Shown piece after piece: positions 38,813-48,468 of a stretch of DNA of 64,000 nt. The position numbers and the translations under genes are program-made. The DNA is from Flavobacterium sp. (GTDB lineage Bacteria > Bacteroidota > Bacteroidia > Flavobacteriales > Flavobacteriaceae), in assembly GCF_013823965.1 (NCBI RefSeq), contig NZ_PNNA01000095.1, forward strand, positions 54,854-118,853. The letters run 5' to 3'. The notes beneath the pieces are model-generated. The model made no database searches. It was not told where the DNA came from and worked only from the letters and a program-made list of their open reading frames with translations. Every line of letters starts with the position of its first letter. Within the stretch, counting starts at the first letter, position 1.

Positions 38813-40585
38813 ATGTTTGATATTTCTGCATTAAAAGAAATGAAGCTTTCCGAGCTTCAACAAATAGCTAAAGCTGCTAAAACAATTAAATTTAACGGAG
38901 TAAAAAAAGAGGCATTAATCAGCCAGATTTTAGAACTTCAATCGGCAAACCCCGATTCATCTTCAGACAATAAAAAGTTAGAAAACAAAACTGAAGACAA
39001 TAAACCAAAAAGAACCAGAATTGTAGCTCCAAAAAAAGTGGCAATTGAAAAAAATTCCAACTCTTCCCTTTTTCCAAACGAAGAAATCCCAGTGGCAACA
39101 GCTCCTCCGGTTGTAGAAAAAGAGGTCAAACAAGAAGCAATACCTGAAACAGTTGAAAAGAAAGTAGGCAAGGCAATTAAATTTAATAAATCAGCTTACG
39201 AAAAGAAGATGGCTTTGCAAAAGCAAAAAGAAGAAGCAAAAGCTGCCACTGACGACAATGAGCCTTCCAAAGACAATGCCAAAGATTCAGAAACTACCAC
39301 TCCTGAAAACCCCGAAGTTAGCATTCCCGCAAAAAAAATAAACCCAAATCAACTTCACAAACAAAACCAAAATCAAAATTCCAACGCAAATCCAAACCAA
39401 AACAATAATGGAAATGCAAATCCCAATTTTAAAAACAAGAAAAACAATTTTAGAGATTCGGATTTTGAATTTGACGGCATAATAGAAAGTGAAGGAGTTC
39501 TTGAAATGATGCCTGATGGCTATGGTTTCCTTCGCTCCTCGGATTACAATTATTTGGCTTCGCCTGATGATATTTATTTATCCACTTCGCAAATTAGATT
39601 GTTTGGACTTAAAACCGGCGACACCGTAAAAGGTGTGGTACGTCCTCCAAAAGAAGGCGAAAAATTCTTTCCATTGGTTCGCGTTTTAAAAATCAATGGA
39701 CATGATCCGCAAGTAGTTCGAGACCGAGTTTCTTTCGAACATTTAACGCCTGTTTTTCCTTCTGAAAAATTCAAATTGGCCGAAAGACAAAGTACCATTT
39801 CCACTCGAATTATCGATTTGTTTTCACCAATAGGAAAAGGCCAACGTGGCATGATCGTGGCGCAACCCAAAACGGGTAAAACCATGTTGCTAAAAGACAT
39901 TGCAAACGCCATTGCTGCCAACCATCCAGAAGTTTATTTGATTGTTTTATTGATTGATGAACGTCCGGAAGAGGTAACTGACATGCAACGTAGCGTTCGT
40001 GGTGAAGTAATTGCCTCCACATTTGACAGAGAACCTCAGGAACACGTAAAAATTGCGAATATTGTTCTCGAAAAATCAAAACGATTGGTAGAATGTGGAC
40101 ACGATGTCGTGATTTTATTGGATTCGATTACGCGTTTAGCAAGAGCTTATAACACTGTGCAACCAGCTTCTGGAAAAGTGCTGAGTGGTGGTGTGGATGC
40201 CAATGCATTACAGAAACCAAAACGATTTTTTGGAGCGGCCAGAAATGTGGAGAATGGAGGTTCATTGAGTATCATTGCCACCGCATTGACTGAAACTGGA
40301 TCGAAAATGGACGAAGTTATCTTTGAAGAATTCAAGGGAACTGGAAACATGGAATTGCAGTTGGACAGAAAAATTGCCAACAAACGTATTTTCCCAGCGA
40401 TTGATTTGACTTCTTCCAGCACAAGAAGAGACGACTTGTTATTAGATCCAAAAACCTTGCAAAGAATGTGGATTATGAGAAAATACCTTTCAGACATGAA
40501 TCCTGTGGAAGCAATGGATTTTATCAACGATCGTTTCAAGAAAACCAAAAATAACGAAGAGTTCTTGATTTCTATGAATGATTAA
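38813..40585 (+). CDS. rho: transcription termination factor Rho with long low-complexity N-terminal insertion
   Basis: Rho_N ([19 protein letters not shown]), Asn/Gln-rich insertion, [53 protein letters not shown]. Confidence 0.97.
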   Translation: MFDISALKEMKLSELQQIAKAAKTIKFNGVKKEALISQILELQSANPDSSSDNKKLENKTEDNKPKRTRIVAPKKVAIEKNSNSSLFPNEEIPVATAPPVVEKEVKQEAIPETVEKKVGKAIKFNKSAYEKKMALQKQKEEAKAATDDNEPSKDNAKDSETTTPENPEVSIPAKKINPNQLHKQNQNQNSNANPNQNNNGNANPNFKNKKNNFRDSDFEFDGIIESEGVLEMMPDGYGFLRSSDYNYLASPDDIYLSTSQIRLFGLKTGDTVKGVVRPPKEGEKFFPLVRVLKINGHDPQVVRDRVSFEHLTPVFPSEKFKLAERQSTISTRIIDLFSPIGKGQRGMIVAQPKTGKTMLLKDIANAIAANHPEVYLIVLLIDERPEEVTDMQRSVRGEVIASTFDREPQEHVKIANIVLEKSKRLVECGHDVVILLDSITRLARAYNTVQPASGKVLSGGVDANALQKPKRFFGAARNVENGGSLSIIATALTETGSKMDEVIFEEFKGTGNMELQLDRKIANKRIFPAIDLTSSSTRRDDLLLDPKTLQRMWIMRKYLSDMNPVEAMDFINDRFKKTKNNEEFLISMND

Positions 40586-40693
40586 AAGAGAAAAGAATTA
40601 AGTTAGTGATAATGCTAAATGACAAGTGACACAGAAAATTTGATAATGAATAGTCAATAGAAATTAATCATAACATCAAAAATAAAATAAATT

Positions 40694-40864
40694 ATGTCAA
40701 GAGTTGTAATGGTAATAGGTTTAGTAATCGCTTTTATAGGTTGGATTTTATATCGACTTATAATTAAAAAAGATTTAAATAAAAATTTAAATAATTTATA
40801 CCTTGGATTCTTTTTTATAGGAATATGGGCGTTTTTTTATTTTTTCATTGTTGAATATTTTTAA
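40694..40864 (+). CDS. hypothetical 56-aa membrane protein (not in supplied ORF track)
   Basis: ATG...TAA reading MSRVVMVIGLVIAFIGWILYRLIIKKDLNKNLNNLYLGFFFIGIWAFFYFFIVEYF*; two TM segments and a following terminator. Confidence 0.5.
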   Translation: MSRVVMVIGLVIAFIGWILYRLIIKKDLNKNLNNLYLGFFFIGIWAFFYFFIVEYF

Positions 40865-40903
40865 AAATCTTGTAACAAAGAGAATAGTATATAGATTTAA
40901 CAC

Positions 40904-40934
40904 AAAAAAGTCCTCGAATTTCGAGGACTTTTTT
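40904..40934. terminator. strong bidirectional terminator
   Basis: AAAAAAGTCCTCGAA TT TCGAGGACTTTTTT near-perfect hairpin. Confidence 0.85.
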
Positions 40935-40960
40935 ATTAACTTTTTAATCAAATTTTGAAA

Positions 40961-42064
40961 TTAGTTCACTATGATTGACTTGGTTGTTGACTGATTGTCA
41001 GACGTCATTTTCAACAAGTAAAATCCTTGTGGCAAATTATCTAAAGTATAGGCTTGGTTTTCTAAAGTAGGTTTTTTGATAACTTGCATCAACTGACCGT
41101 CGATATTGATTAAATCAATTTCATCCAAAACAATGTCAGTTTGTATTTTTATTTTGTGACTGTTTGTTGGATTAGGGTAGATGGAAATGTTGGCAAATTT
41201 GTCGAAAGTGTCTGTAGCCAATATAATGCTTGGCCAACGGTTTTCGGCTGCAGTTCCACCCCAAATAAGAGTTGCTAAATACGGATTGTCAATAAAAGGA
41301 TTTCTATTTCCTTGCGCATAAGTATTAGCCGTATTTCCGTGATATGTATTTCTGGCGTCTTCAAATGCCGATACGGGATCTTCCACATTCCATTGGAGAA
41401 ATAAATTCAACATATTAGGGTCAGAAACCGGTGAAGTTCCAGTTCCCACATTTATTGGTAAACATTGCGTTCCATAACGCAAATACATATACATCATCAT
41501 TCGAGCCACATCGCCTTTCCATTCGTCTCCTGGATACCAACCGCCAGCAACATTTCCGGAATTTCCACTTCCTGCTGCGTAGGTTAAATTCCCACGTGTA
41601 CCATTCCATTGTACATCGGCAGGACGAATATGATGGGCATCTTCACCAGCATCACTACTTGAATTATTTGCAGTTCCTCCATCTTGTAAAGACGGAGTAC
41701 CTAATGATTTTGCATAAGTATGTTCGCGATTCCATTGGCCATTATTACCTCCGTTATTGTTTTTATCTCTGGATCTGTCATTGGTAACACTATTATCAGA
41801 ACCGTTTTCCCATCCGTAAATTAACAGTACATTATTGGAATTGTTTGGATCTAAATCGGTCATTTTCGAAGCTTCCCAAACCCCGGGAGTATAGGATAAA
41901 AGGTTGGTATGTGTAGAAGTAATTTTAGTTGCCAAAGCATCTTTTAATGCGGTTCCGGTTAAAGTCCAATTTGAACCATCATAATAGGGAGTCGCTGGAG
42001 CTCCAGCTTGCGCGAATACTAAACTTATGTAAAGAAGTGAAAGGATTGAGTAGATTTTTTTCAT
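40961..42064 (-). CDS. secreted endonuclease I family nuclease with T9SS type A C-terminal sorting domain
   Basis: NNGQWNREHTYAKSLG, DAHHIRPADVQWNGTRGN; C-terminal ISIYPNPTNSHKIKI...NLPQGFYLLKM; likely start at 42064. Confidence 0.92.
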   Translation of the reverse strand: MKKIYSILSLLYISLVFAQAGAPATPYYDGSNWTLTGTALKDALATKITSTHTNLLSYTPGVWEASKMTDLDPNNSNNVLLIYGWENGSDNSVTNDRSRDKNNNGGNNGQWNREHTYAKSLGTPSLQDGGTANNSSSDAGEDAHHIRPADVQWNGTRGNLTYAAGSGNSGNVAGGWYPGDEWKGDVARMMMYMYLRYGTQCLPINVGTGTSPVSDPNMLNLFLQWNVEDPVSAFEDARNTYHGNTANTYAQGNRNPFIDNPYLATLIWGGTAAENRWPSIILATDTFDKFANISIYPNPTNSHKIKIQTDIVLDEIDLINIDGQLMQVIKKPTLENQAYTLDNLPQGFYLLKMTSDNQSTTKSIIVN

Positions 42065-42068
42065 GCTA

Positions 42069-43292
42069 TTATATTGATTCATTTTTTCTTTCTAACAAAG
42101 CCATATAAAAACCATCAAAACCAGATTCTGAAGCTAATATTTTACGGTCTTTTATAAACTCAAATTGTTTTCCAATGTCTGTAGTCAAGAATTTTTTTAC
42201 CTGTTCTTGATTTTCAGAAGGCAAAATGGAGCACGTTGCATAAACTAATTTCCCGCCAGGTTTTACAATTTTAGAATAATTTTCCAAAACTTCAGCTTGT
42301 ACTTTTCGAATATTGTCGATGAATTCCGGTTGCAATTTCCATTTGGCATCCGGGTTTCTTTTGAGAACTCCAAAACCGCTGCAAGGTGCGTCAATCAAGA
42401 CTCTGTCGGCTTTTTCGTGAAGTTTTTTGATCACTTTTGTCGTATCGATAATGCGATATTCAATGTTGAAAGCGCCATCTCTTTTGGCTCTTAACTTTAA
42501 TTGTTTCAATTTGCTTTCGTACAAATCCATCGCAATCAATTGTCCTTTATTTTCCATCAAAGCGGCAATGTGCAAGGTTTTTCCACCGGCACCGGCGCAA
42601 GTGTCCACTACGCGCATTCCTGGTTTTACGTCAAGGAAAGCGGCAACGAGTTGTGAATTGGCATCTTGGACTTCAAAAAAACCTTGTTTGAAAGCATCTG
42701 TCAAGAAAACATTGGCTCTTTCTTTCAGAACCAAAGCATCCGGTTGATCTTTCAAGTATTCGGTTTCAATGTTCAAGTCCATTAAGATGGCTCTTAATTG
42801 TTCTTTGGTCGTTTTTAATGTGTTTACTCTAAGAATGACTTTGGCAGGTTGGTTTTGGGCTGCAATTTCTGTTGCCCAAACTTTTTCGCCTAATTCTTTC
42901 ACGCCCAATTCGTCCATCCAATCCGGGATAGATTCTTTTACGGCTCTTACTTTTGAAAGTTCGTCAAATCGTCCTTTTATTTTTCTTTCAGGAGTTCCTT
43001 CCAGTTGGCGCCAATCGGGAATAGGATAGCCTCTCAAAACTGCCCAAACCGAAAATATTCTCCAAAGATTGTCTCTGTCGAAGGGTTCTTTTACTTCGGC
43101 GATTTCAGCGTATAATCTTTTCCAACGTACGATTTCATATATGGTTTCGGCCACAAATTTTCTATCGGAGCTTCCCCAACGTTTGTCTTTTTTTAAGGAT
43201 CTTGCCACCACTTTATCGGCATATTCGCCTTCGTTAAAAATGGCATTTAAGGCGTCGATTGTAGTGTAAACTAAATTTCTGTGTAATCTCAT
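42069..43292 (-). CDS. RsmB/NOP family class I SAM-dependent RNA (m5C) methyltransferase
   Basis: VVDTCAGAGGKTLHIAALMENKGQLIAMDLYESKL, LIDAPCSGFGVLKRNPDAKW, LVYATCSILPSENQ. Confidence 0.93.
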   Translation of the reverse strand: MRLHRNLVYTTIDALNAIFNEGEYADKVVARSLKKDKRWGSSDRKFVAETIYEIVRWKRLYAEIAEVKEPFDRDNLWRIFSVWAVLRGYPIPDWRQLEGTPERKIKGRFDELSKVRAVKESIPDWMDELGVKELGEKVWATEIAAQNQPAKVILRVNTLKTTKEQLRAILMDLNIETEYLKDQPDALVLKERANVFLTDAFKQGFFEVQDANSQLVAAFLDVKPGMRVVDTCAGAGGKTLHIAALMENKGQLIAMDLYESKLKQLKLRAKRDGAFNIEYRIIDTTKVIKKLHEKADRVLIDAPCSGFGVLKRNPDAKWKLQPEFIDNIRKVQAEVLENYSKIVKPGGKLVYATCSILPSENQEQVKKFLTTDIGKQFEFIKDRKILASESGFDGFYMALLERKNESI

Positions 43293-43358
43293 TTTAAATA
43301 ATTGAGGTGCAAAGGTACTACTAAATGATTGAATGTTGCTTTAATATTTTTACAACAA

Positions 43359-43386
43359 AAAAACACTGGTTTGAAACAGTGTTTTT
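43359..43386. terminator. intrinsic terminator
   Basis: AAAAACACTG-GTTTGAAA-CAGTGTTTTT. Confidence 0.75.
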
Positions 43387-43408
43387 AAGTCGTGATTAAA
43401 GATGAGTT

Positions 43409-45370
43409 TTAATGAACTCTGGTTAAACCAATATTTTCTGGTGCATGAAGAACCATTGGGAATTTCTCCACTTTCACAGAACTGCTGTCTAAACCGAAGG
43501 CACTTTCTTCGGACAGGCTCAATTTTTTGATGAAGAAGTACGAATTCATGATTATTTTTTCGAAAAAAGTCAAATCGCTATCATTGGATAGGTATTTTTC
43601 GGACAGTACAAATTTGAAATCACCTATGATATTGTTTTTATTCAAGGATTCATACCTACTGGTTACGTCAACCTCTCCTTTTTTTACCATATCCGTGATT
43701 ACTTCTTTGAACATGAGGTTAATTTTTGTTGGTTCTCTAAAACCTAAATTGAAATCGACTCTAAACAAGGTGTCTTCAGCAATTTCAACAACTTTGTATT
43801 CTGTTTTATAAGGAATGTTTAAAATATTGACGTGGACAAACCAATATATATCGGCTCGTTTTGGTCTTTTTCGTAAAATGGAGTACATTACTTTTTCCTC
43901 GATTTCATCAGCTCTTCCTGCATTTGTCATATAAATCAAATGGGTAGCATATTTTGGTATCGATAAATCGTCACTTAGTTCAGATAATACTTTTTTGTAA
44001 TCTTCTAATTTTACAATTTGAGTGTAGCTTTTGTTAATTTTCTTGGCAAAATACCAAATGGTCATAACAGAAATAAGAATGAAAGCGATAATCAATGTAA
44101 CATATCCGCCTTCTGCAAATTTTGTGACATTGGCGATAAGAAAACCGAATTCAATGGTTAAATAAACAGTTATTAATGGAACCATAAAATAGAGTTTTAC
44201 TCTTTTCATTATCATGTAATAATTGAGTAATATCGTGGTCATTATCATGCATAAAATAATGGCCAATCCATAAGCGTGCTCCATATTGCTGGATTTTTCG
44301 AAGTGCAATACCACTCCAACACACCCAAAAAACAACAACCAGTTTATTGATGGGATATACAATTGGCCTTTTAATTCTGAAGGGTATTTAATTTTTACTT
44401 TTGGCCAAAAATTCAATCGCATGGCTTCATTTATCAATGTAAACGAACCGCTTATCAATGCTTGGGAAGCAATTACTGCTGCCAATGTTGCAATTATGAT
44501 TCCTATGGGTTGAAACCAATCGGCCATAATTAAATAGAATGGATTTCCATTTTCGCCACCTAAACCCACTAAAGTTTGACCTTCATGATGAATTAGATAC
44601 GCAGCTTGTCCAAAGTAATTTAAAACCAAGGTAGTTTTTACAAAAATCCAGCTGATCCTGATATTTTTTCGTCCACAATGTCCCATGTCCGAGTATAAGG
44701 CTTCGGCTCCAGTGGTACAAAGAAAAACAAAACCCAAAACGTAAAATCCTTCCGGGTGGATGGATAATAAATTATAGGCATAATAAGGATTAAAAGCTTT
44801 CAGGACTTCAGGATGTTGTGCAATTTGCAACAATCCTAAAACACCTAACATTCCGAACCAAAGGAGCATCATTGGGGCAAAAAATTTCCCTACCAATTTC
44901 GAACCAAATTGTTGAATGGTGAACAACACGAATAAAATCCCAATAACGATAGGAACCGTATTTATTTCTGGATAAAATGTTTTAATTCCCTCCACTGCCG
45001 ATGATACAGAAATGGGCGGCGTGATTATTCCGTCGGCAAGCAAGGCGCTTCCTCCTATAATGGCTGGAACAATCAACCATCTTATTTTTGTCTTTTTTAC
45101 TAAGGCATACAATGCAAAAATTCCTCCCTCACCGTGGTTGTCAGCACTTAAAGTGATTAGTACATATTTGATGGTAGTTTGTAGCGTAAGAGTCCAAAAC
45201 ACGCAAGATATTCCTCCTAAGACTATATCTGCATTTATCAAATGGGAACCAATTATGGCTTTCATTACATACAACGGAGAGGTACCAATATCACCGTAAA
45301 TTATTCCTAATGAAACTAATAACCCACCTAACGTCAACTTACTGTGTAAGTCCTTATGCGAAATATTCAT
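43409..45370 (-). CDS. kup: KUP/HAK/KT family potassium transporter
   Basis: LGIIYGDIGTSPLYVMKAI, SADNHGEGGIFALYALVKK, 653 aa. Confidence 0.95.
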   Translation of the reverse strand: MNISHKDLHSKLTLGGLLVSLGIIYGDIGTSPLYVMKAIIGSHLINADIVLGGISCVFWTLTLQTTIKYVLITLSADNHGEGGIFALYALVKKTKIRWLIVPAIIGGSALLADGIITPPISVSSAVEGIKTFYPEINTVPIVIGILFVLFTIQQFGSKLVGKFFAPMMLLWFGMLGVLGLLQIAQHPEVLKAFNPYYAYNLLSIHPEGFYVLGFVFLCTTGAEALYSDMGHCGRKNIRISWIFVKTTLVLNYFGQAAYLIHHEGQTLVGLGGENGNPFYLIMADWFQPIGIIIATLAAVIASQALISGSFTLINEAMRLNFWPKVKIKYPSELKGQLYIPSINWLLFFGCVGVVLHFEKSSNMEHAYGLAIILCMIMTTILLNYYMIMKRVKLYFMVPLITVYLTIEFGFLIANVTKFAEGGYVTLIIAFILISVMTIWYFAKKINKSYTQIVKLEDYKKVLSELSDDLSIPKYATHLIYMTNAGRADEIEEKVMYSILRKRPKRADIYWFVHVNILNIPYKTEYKVVEIAEDTLFRVDFNLGFREPTKINLMFKEVITDMVKKGEVDVTSRYESLNKNNIIGDFKFVLSEKYLSNDSDLTFFEKIIMNSYFFIKKLSLSEESAFGLDSSSVKVEKFPMVLHAPENIGLTRVH

Positions 45371-45446
45371 AATGTATTTATATAAAAAAACTTTTCAAAT
45401 TTACTGTTTTTAAATATAGAATTGATTTTTATGTAAAAAAAATAAA

Positions 45447-45473
45447 AAAACACGGTTATTTAGACCGTGTTTT
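45447..45473. terminator. intrinsic terminator
   Basis: AAAACACGGT-TATTTAG-ACCGTGTTTT. Confidence 0.75.
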
Positions 45474-45492
45474 AAATTGCGTCATGAAGAAA

Positions 45493-46725
45493 TCAGGATC
45501 TTCTGTTTCCATTTCTAGAGGAATTATTATCTCTGGAAGATGAATTTCTGGAAGATGAATTATCACTTCTGGATTGCGTGTTTTGTTGAGCGCTTACGTT
45601 TGGAACTGCAGACCTGTTTTGGGAATAATTCCTTTGTGGTTCCGTTCTTTGTTGCGATGATGCTCTTTGAGATTCGGCTCTGTTTTGAGCATAGTCTCTT
45701 TGTGAACCAGCTCTTTGTTGATAGGCTGAATTTGGCGATTCATTTCTATTCGAATACTCTCTTTGTGGAGCATTTACCCTTGGAGATGCAGTTTTGTTTT
45801 GAGAATAATCTCTTTGATAATCCATTCTCTGTGGAGCATTTCCTCTTTGAGATTCATTTCTGTTTTGATAATTGCCACTTTGATAATCTGATCTTTGTCG
45901 CGTTGCCAATCTGGAAGATTCATTTCTGTTTTGAGAATAGCCAACATCATTTCTTGAACCCGAATTCCTGATGTTTCGTTTTTGATCTAATTCATAACGA
46001 TTAACCACATTGGAATTTCTTCTTTCAAAAGAACGATTCGGATTTTGTCTTTCATAGCCATTTGAACGTCTTGCATTGTACATATTTAGGGCATAACTGC
46101 TTCTTCTATGATTTACATAATTGTAATTGTTGTAGCTGTAATAAGTATTAAGACAATAGTTTACATTATTTCTATATCTAAAAACTGGATATGGATTCCA
46201 TGCATAATAATAACTTGGATAATAATTCCAAGACCAGCTAGAATAATAGGGACGATAATTTGAAAACCAAAATGAAGCATAAATCAGTGGAGTAGTATAA
46301 TATACGGGTTCATAAATATAATTAGGCCCATACATATAGGTATTTCCCACGACTTGTATGTGTACTTTATTGTACCTGTCTTTTTCCACTTCAATAGTGG
46401 CAACATCTTGATAGACATCTTGATCGAGAACGGATTGTATGATAACCAAGTGTGTTCTATTTTCTACAGATTCGATAACTCGCAAATAATCTACTTGGTT
46501 GTCATTATTCAAATCTAAATTTGATATTTGTAATTGTGGATCATTCAATCTTCTTTCAAATTCCTGTAGATTATTTGAGTCTCCAAAAATGGAAGCAACA
46601 ACTCTTAAATCTAAATTATCACTAATTTCAGAATTATTTGCGTTTACGATAGTTCTATTTTGTCCTTCCATTTGTGTTGCAAACACAGAAGTCATCAGGG
46701 TCAATAACAGTAGTTGAGTTTTCAT
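45493..46725 (-). CDS. secreted hypothetical protein with Tyr-rich middle and Q/N/R/S-rich degenerate repeat C-terminus
   Basis: Signal peptide MKTQLLLLTLMTSVFATQ; YYSSWSWNYYPSYYYAWNPYP; repeated (D)Y.QNR.ES.R...QR units. Confidence 0.8.
   Translation of the reverse strand: MKTQLLLLTLMTSVFATQMEGQNRTIVNANNSEISDNLDLRVVASIFGDSNNLQEFERRLNDPQLQISNLDLNNDNQVDYLRVIESVENRTHLVIIQSVLDQDVYQDVATIEVEKDRYNKVHIQVVGNTYMYGPNYIYEPVYYTTPLIYASFWFSNYRPYYSSWSWNYYPSYYYAWNPYPVFRYRNNVNYCLNTYYSYNNYNYVNHRRSSYALNMYNARRSNGYERQNPNRSFERRNSNVVNRYELDQKRNIRNSGSRNDVGYSQNRNESSRLATRQRSDYQSGNYQNRNESQRGNAPQRMDYQRDYSQNKTASPRVNAPQREYSNRNESPNSAYQQRAGSQRDYAQNRAESQRASSQQRTEPQRNYSQNRSAVPNVSAQQNTQSRSDNSSSRNSSSRDNNSSRNGNRRS
45530..46000. 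repeat. degenerate in-gene tandem repeat region encoding Q/N/R/S-rich units
   Basis: Recurrent blocks such as TCTCTTTGAGATTC..TTTCTGTTTTGA.. on the + strand, about 20 codons per unit. Confidence 0.65.
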
Positions 46726-46892
46726 GATTAATGGTATTAAGTTATTTAATTATGATCATCCAATTACTGTGCCAATAAAATATAACTCTAACCAATATTA
46801 TTTTATTTTGTATTTTAAGTACTTTAAAAACAGTTGTTTATGTCTTGTTTTATTTTAAAAATAAATATCAAGAACAAATTTTAAATAAAAAA

Positions 46893-46927
46893 AAACCAAG
46901 AAACAGATTGAACTATTTCTTGGTTTG
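46893..46927. terminator. intrinsic terminator of the sigma operon
   Basis: AAACCAAGAAA ... TTTCTTGGTTT. Confidence 0.7.
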
Positions 46928-46951
46928 TTAAAGTATTAAAAGAATAAAAAT

Positions 46952-47407
46952 TTATTTTTTCATGCCTTTGTTACGATATTGTTGCAGCAATTTTCTATTG
47001 AAATCATCCTCGGCTTTTTTCAATTTAATAATTTTAATTGAAGGCAAGACTCCTTTTAGGTTGGTGATAAACTTTTTACGAAGTTGGTACAATTCATCCT
47101 CATTACTTTCCATCTGGGTTAGTAGGGCAGAAGCTTCTTTTTCGCTCATTTTGCTTAAAGCTTCATCATCCATTCTAACCCTGAAGGTTTTCATGTTTTG
47201 ATGTCTCAATTCAAACTGTTTGTCGTCAAAAGTATTGTATATTGGCCAAAACTTGGCAGCTTCCTCTGTTGTCAATGCCAATTCATTGGTTATAAAACCA
47301 ACTTTCAAGGCTCTTATCTGCTCTTTCTTTTCACTCATTGGCGGTTGTGCAAAAGTGTGAATCGAAACTAAAAATAGCATAATCAGCAATATTCTGTTTG
47401 TTTTCAT
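46952..47407 (-). CDS. periplasmic Spy/CpxP/CnrX-like protein (sensor of ECF-type sigma factor)
   Basis: Signal peptide; KVGFITNELALTTEEAAKFWPIYNTFDDKQFELRHQ helical LTxxQ-like arrangement; last gene of sigma operon. Confidence 0.75.
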   Translation of the reverse strand: MKTNRILLIMLFLVSIHTFAQPPMSEKKEQIRALKVGFITNELALTTEEAAKFWPIYNTFDDKQFELRHQNMKTFRVRMDDEALSKMSEKEASALLTQMESNEDELYQLRKKFITNLKGVLPSIKIIKLKKAEDDFNRKLLQQYRNKGMKK

Positions 47408-47413
47408 GGGGTT

Positions 47414-47830
47414 TTAATTTAATAAATAGTGTTCTAAATTTTGATTTTCAGAAAGTTCATTTTCTATTGTTTTATCTTCTATTTTCAATCCGATATCTAT
47501 TTTTTGAATGTCTTTTTCGTCCAGAAGATTAACTAAATCCGCATCGGAAATAGAGGTGTTGTAGGAAATGTAATTTTCCAGAGTGGCATCATCAATATCT
47601 GGTGATGATTTATAAAAATTAGTATAAACCACAGGAACGACCATTGCCAAAACTAAAACAGCTGCAGCAGCGTAAATCCAAGATTTCCTTTTGGAAAAAA
47701 GCGAAATTCTTTTGGGTTCTGCTTTTGGTAATTGTTGCATTACTCTTGCCGAAAAAGTGTCAAAGTAATTTTCGGGAGTTTTAAATCCTGATTCAATTTT
47801 GGGTTCGTTATCTAGTTTAAATGTTTTCAT
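47414..47830 (-). CDS. single-TM anti-sigma-factor-like protein
   Basis: Soluble N-terminus, one TM (WIYAAAAVLVLAMVVPVVYTNF), acidic C-terminus; directly follows the ECF sigma gene; no canonical zinc motif. Confidence 0.6.
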   Translation of the reverse strand: MKTFKLDNEPKIESGFKTPENYFDTFSARVMQQLPKAEPKRISLFSKRKSWIYAAAAVLVLAMVVPVVYTNFYKSSPDIDDATLENYISYNTSISDADLVNLLDEKDIQKIDIGLKIEDKTIENELSENQNLEHYLLN

Positions 47831-47863
47831 AATATGTATTAGACTTCAATATTGGCAAAAAGT

Positions 47864-48406
47864 TTAATTTGTCGTTATAAAAGCTTCTATTTTTTTTACG
47901 GCATAATGGTAGGAAGCCTTTAAAGCACCTACGGATGTACCCAGGATTTCTGATATTTGTTCGTATTTCAACTCTTCAAAATATTTCATTTTGAAGACCA
48001 ATTGTTGTTTTTCGGGTAATAAAGCAATGGCTTTTTGTAACTTGATTTGAATTTCGTTTCCATCAAAATAAATGTCGGCTTTTAGATTATCGATGACTTT
48101 ATTTTGCAATGTTTCCGAATTAACTCCATTCATTTTTGCTTTTTGATTTAAAAAAGTCAAAGCTTCATTGGTGGCGATGCGGTAGATCCAAGAAAAAAGT
48201 TTGCTTTCGCCTTTAAATTTATCCAGATTGCGAAACACCTTTACAAAAGTGTTTTGCAAGACATCATCCGCATCATCATGATTCAAAACTATCGTTCGGA
48301 CATGATTGTATAAAGGTTTTTGAAACTCTTTCAAGAGTTTTTCAAACGCCAAATTTTGTGTTTTGGGGTTTAATAATTCCTGAATGAATTCCTTTTCTTC
48401 TTGCAA
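47864..48406 (-). CDS. RNA polymerase ECF sigma factor
   Basis: DADDVLQNTFVKVFRNLDKFKGESKLFSWIYRIATNEAL; LPEKQQLVFKMKYFEELKYEQISEILGTSVGALKASYHYAVKKI. Confidence 0.95.
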   Translation of the reverse strand: MQEEKEFIQELLNPKTQNLAFEKLLKEFQKPLYNHVRTIVLNHDDADDVLQNTFVKVFRNLDKFKGESKLFSWIYRIATNEALTFLNQKAKMNGVNSETLQNKVIDNLKADIYFDGNEIQIKLQKAIALLPEKQQLVFKMKYFEELKYEQISEILGTSVGALKASYHYAVKKIEAFITTN

Positions 48407-48468
48407 TGTTATTGTTTATCAATTTAGAATATAATTTATCAAAAAGGTTTAATCAATTTGAAAAAATA

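Noticed and set aside
45540-45971. 143-aa + strand ORF with regular FE.H.F....CFE.. pattern
   Set aside because: Its regularity is the complement of the Q/N/R/S repeat region of the minus-strand gene 45493-46725, not an independent gene.
45530-46000. Possible CRISPR array (recurrent ~60 nt blocks)
   Set aside because: Repeats are degenerate, in frame inside a CDS and lack uniform repeats and unique spacers.
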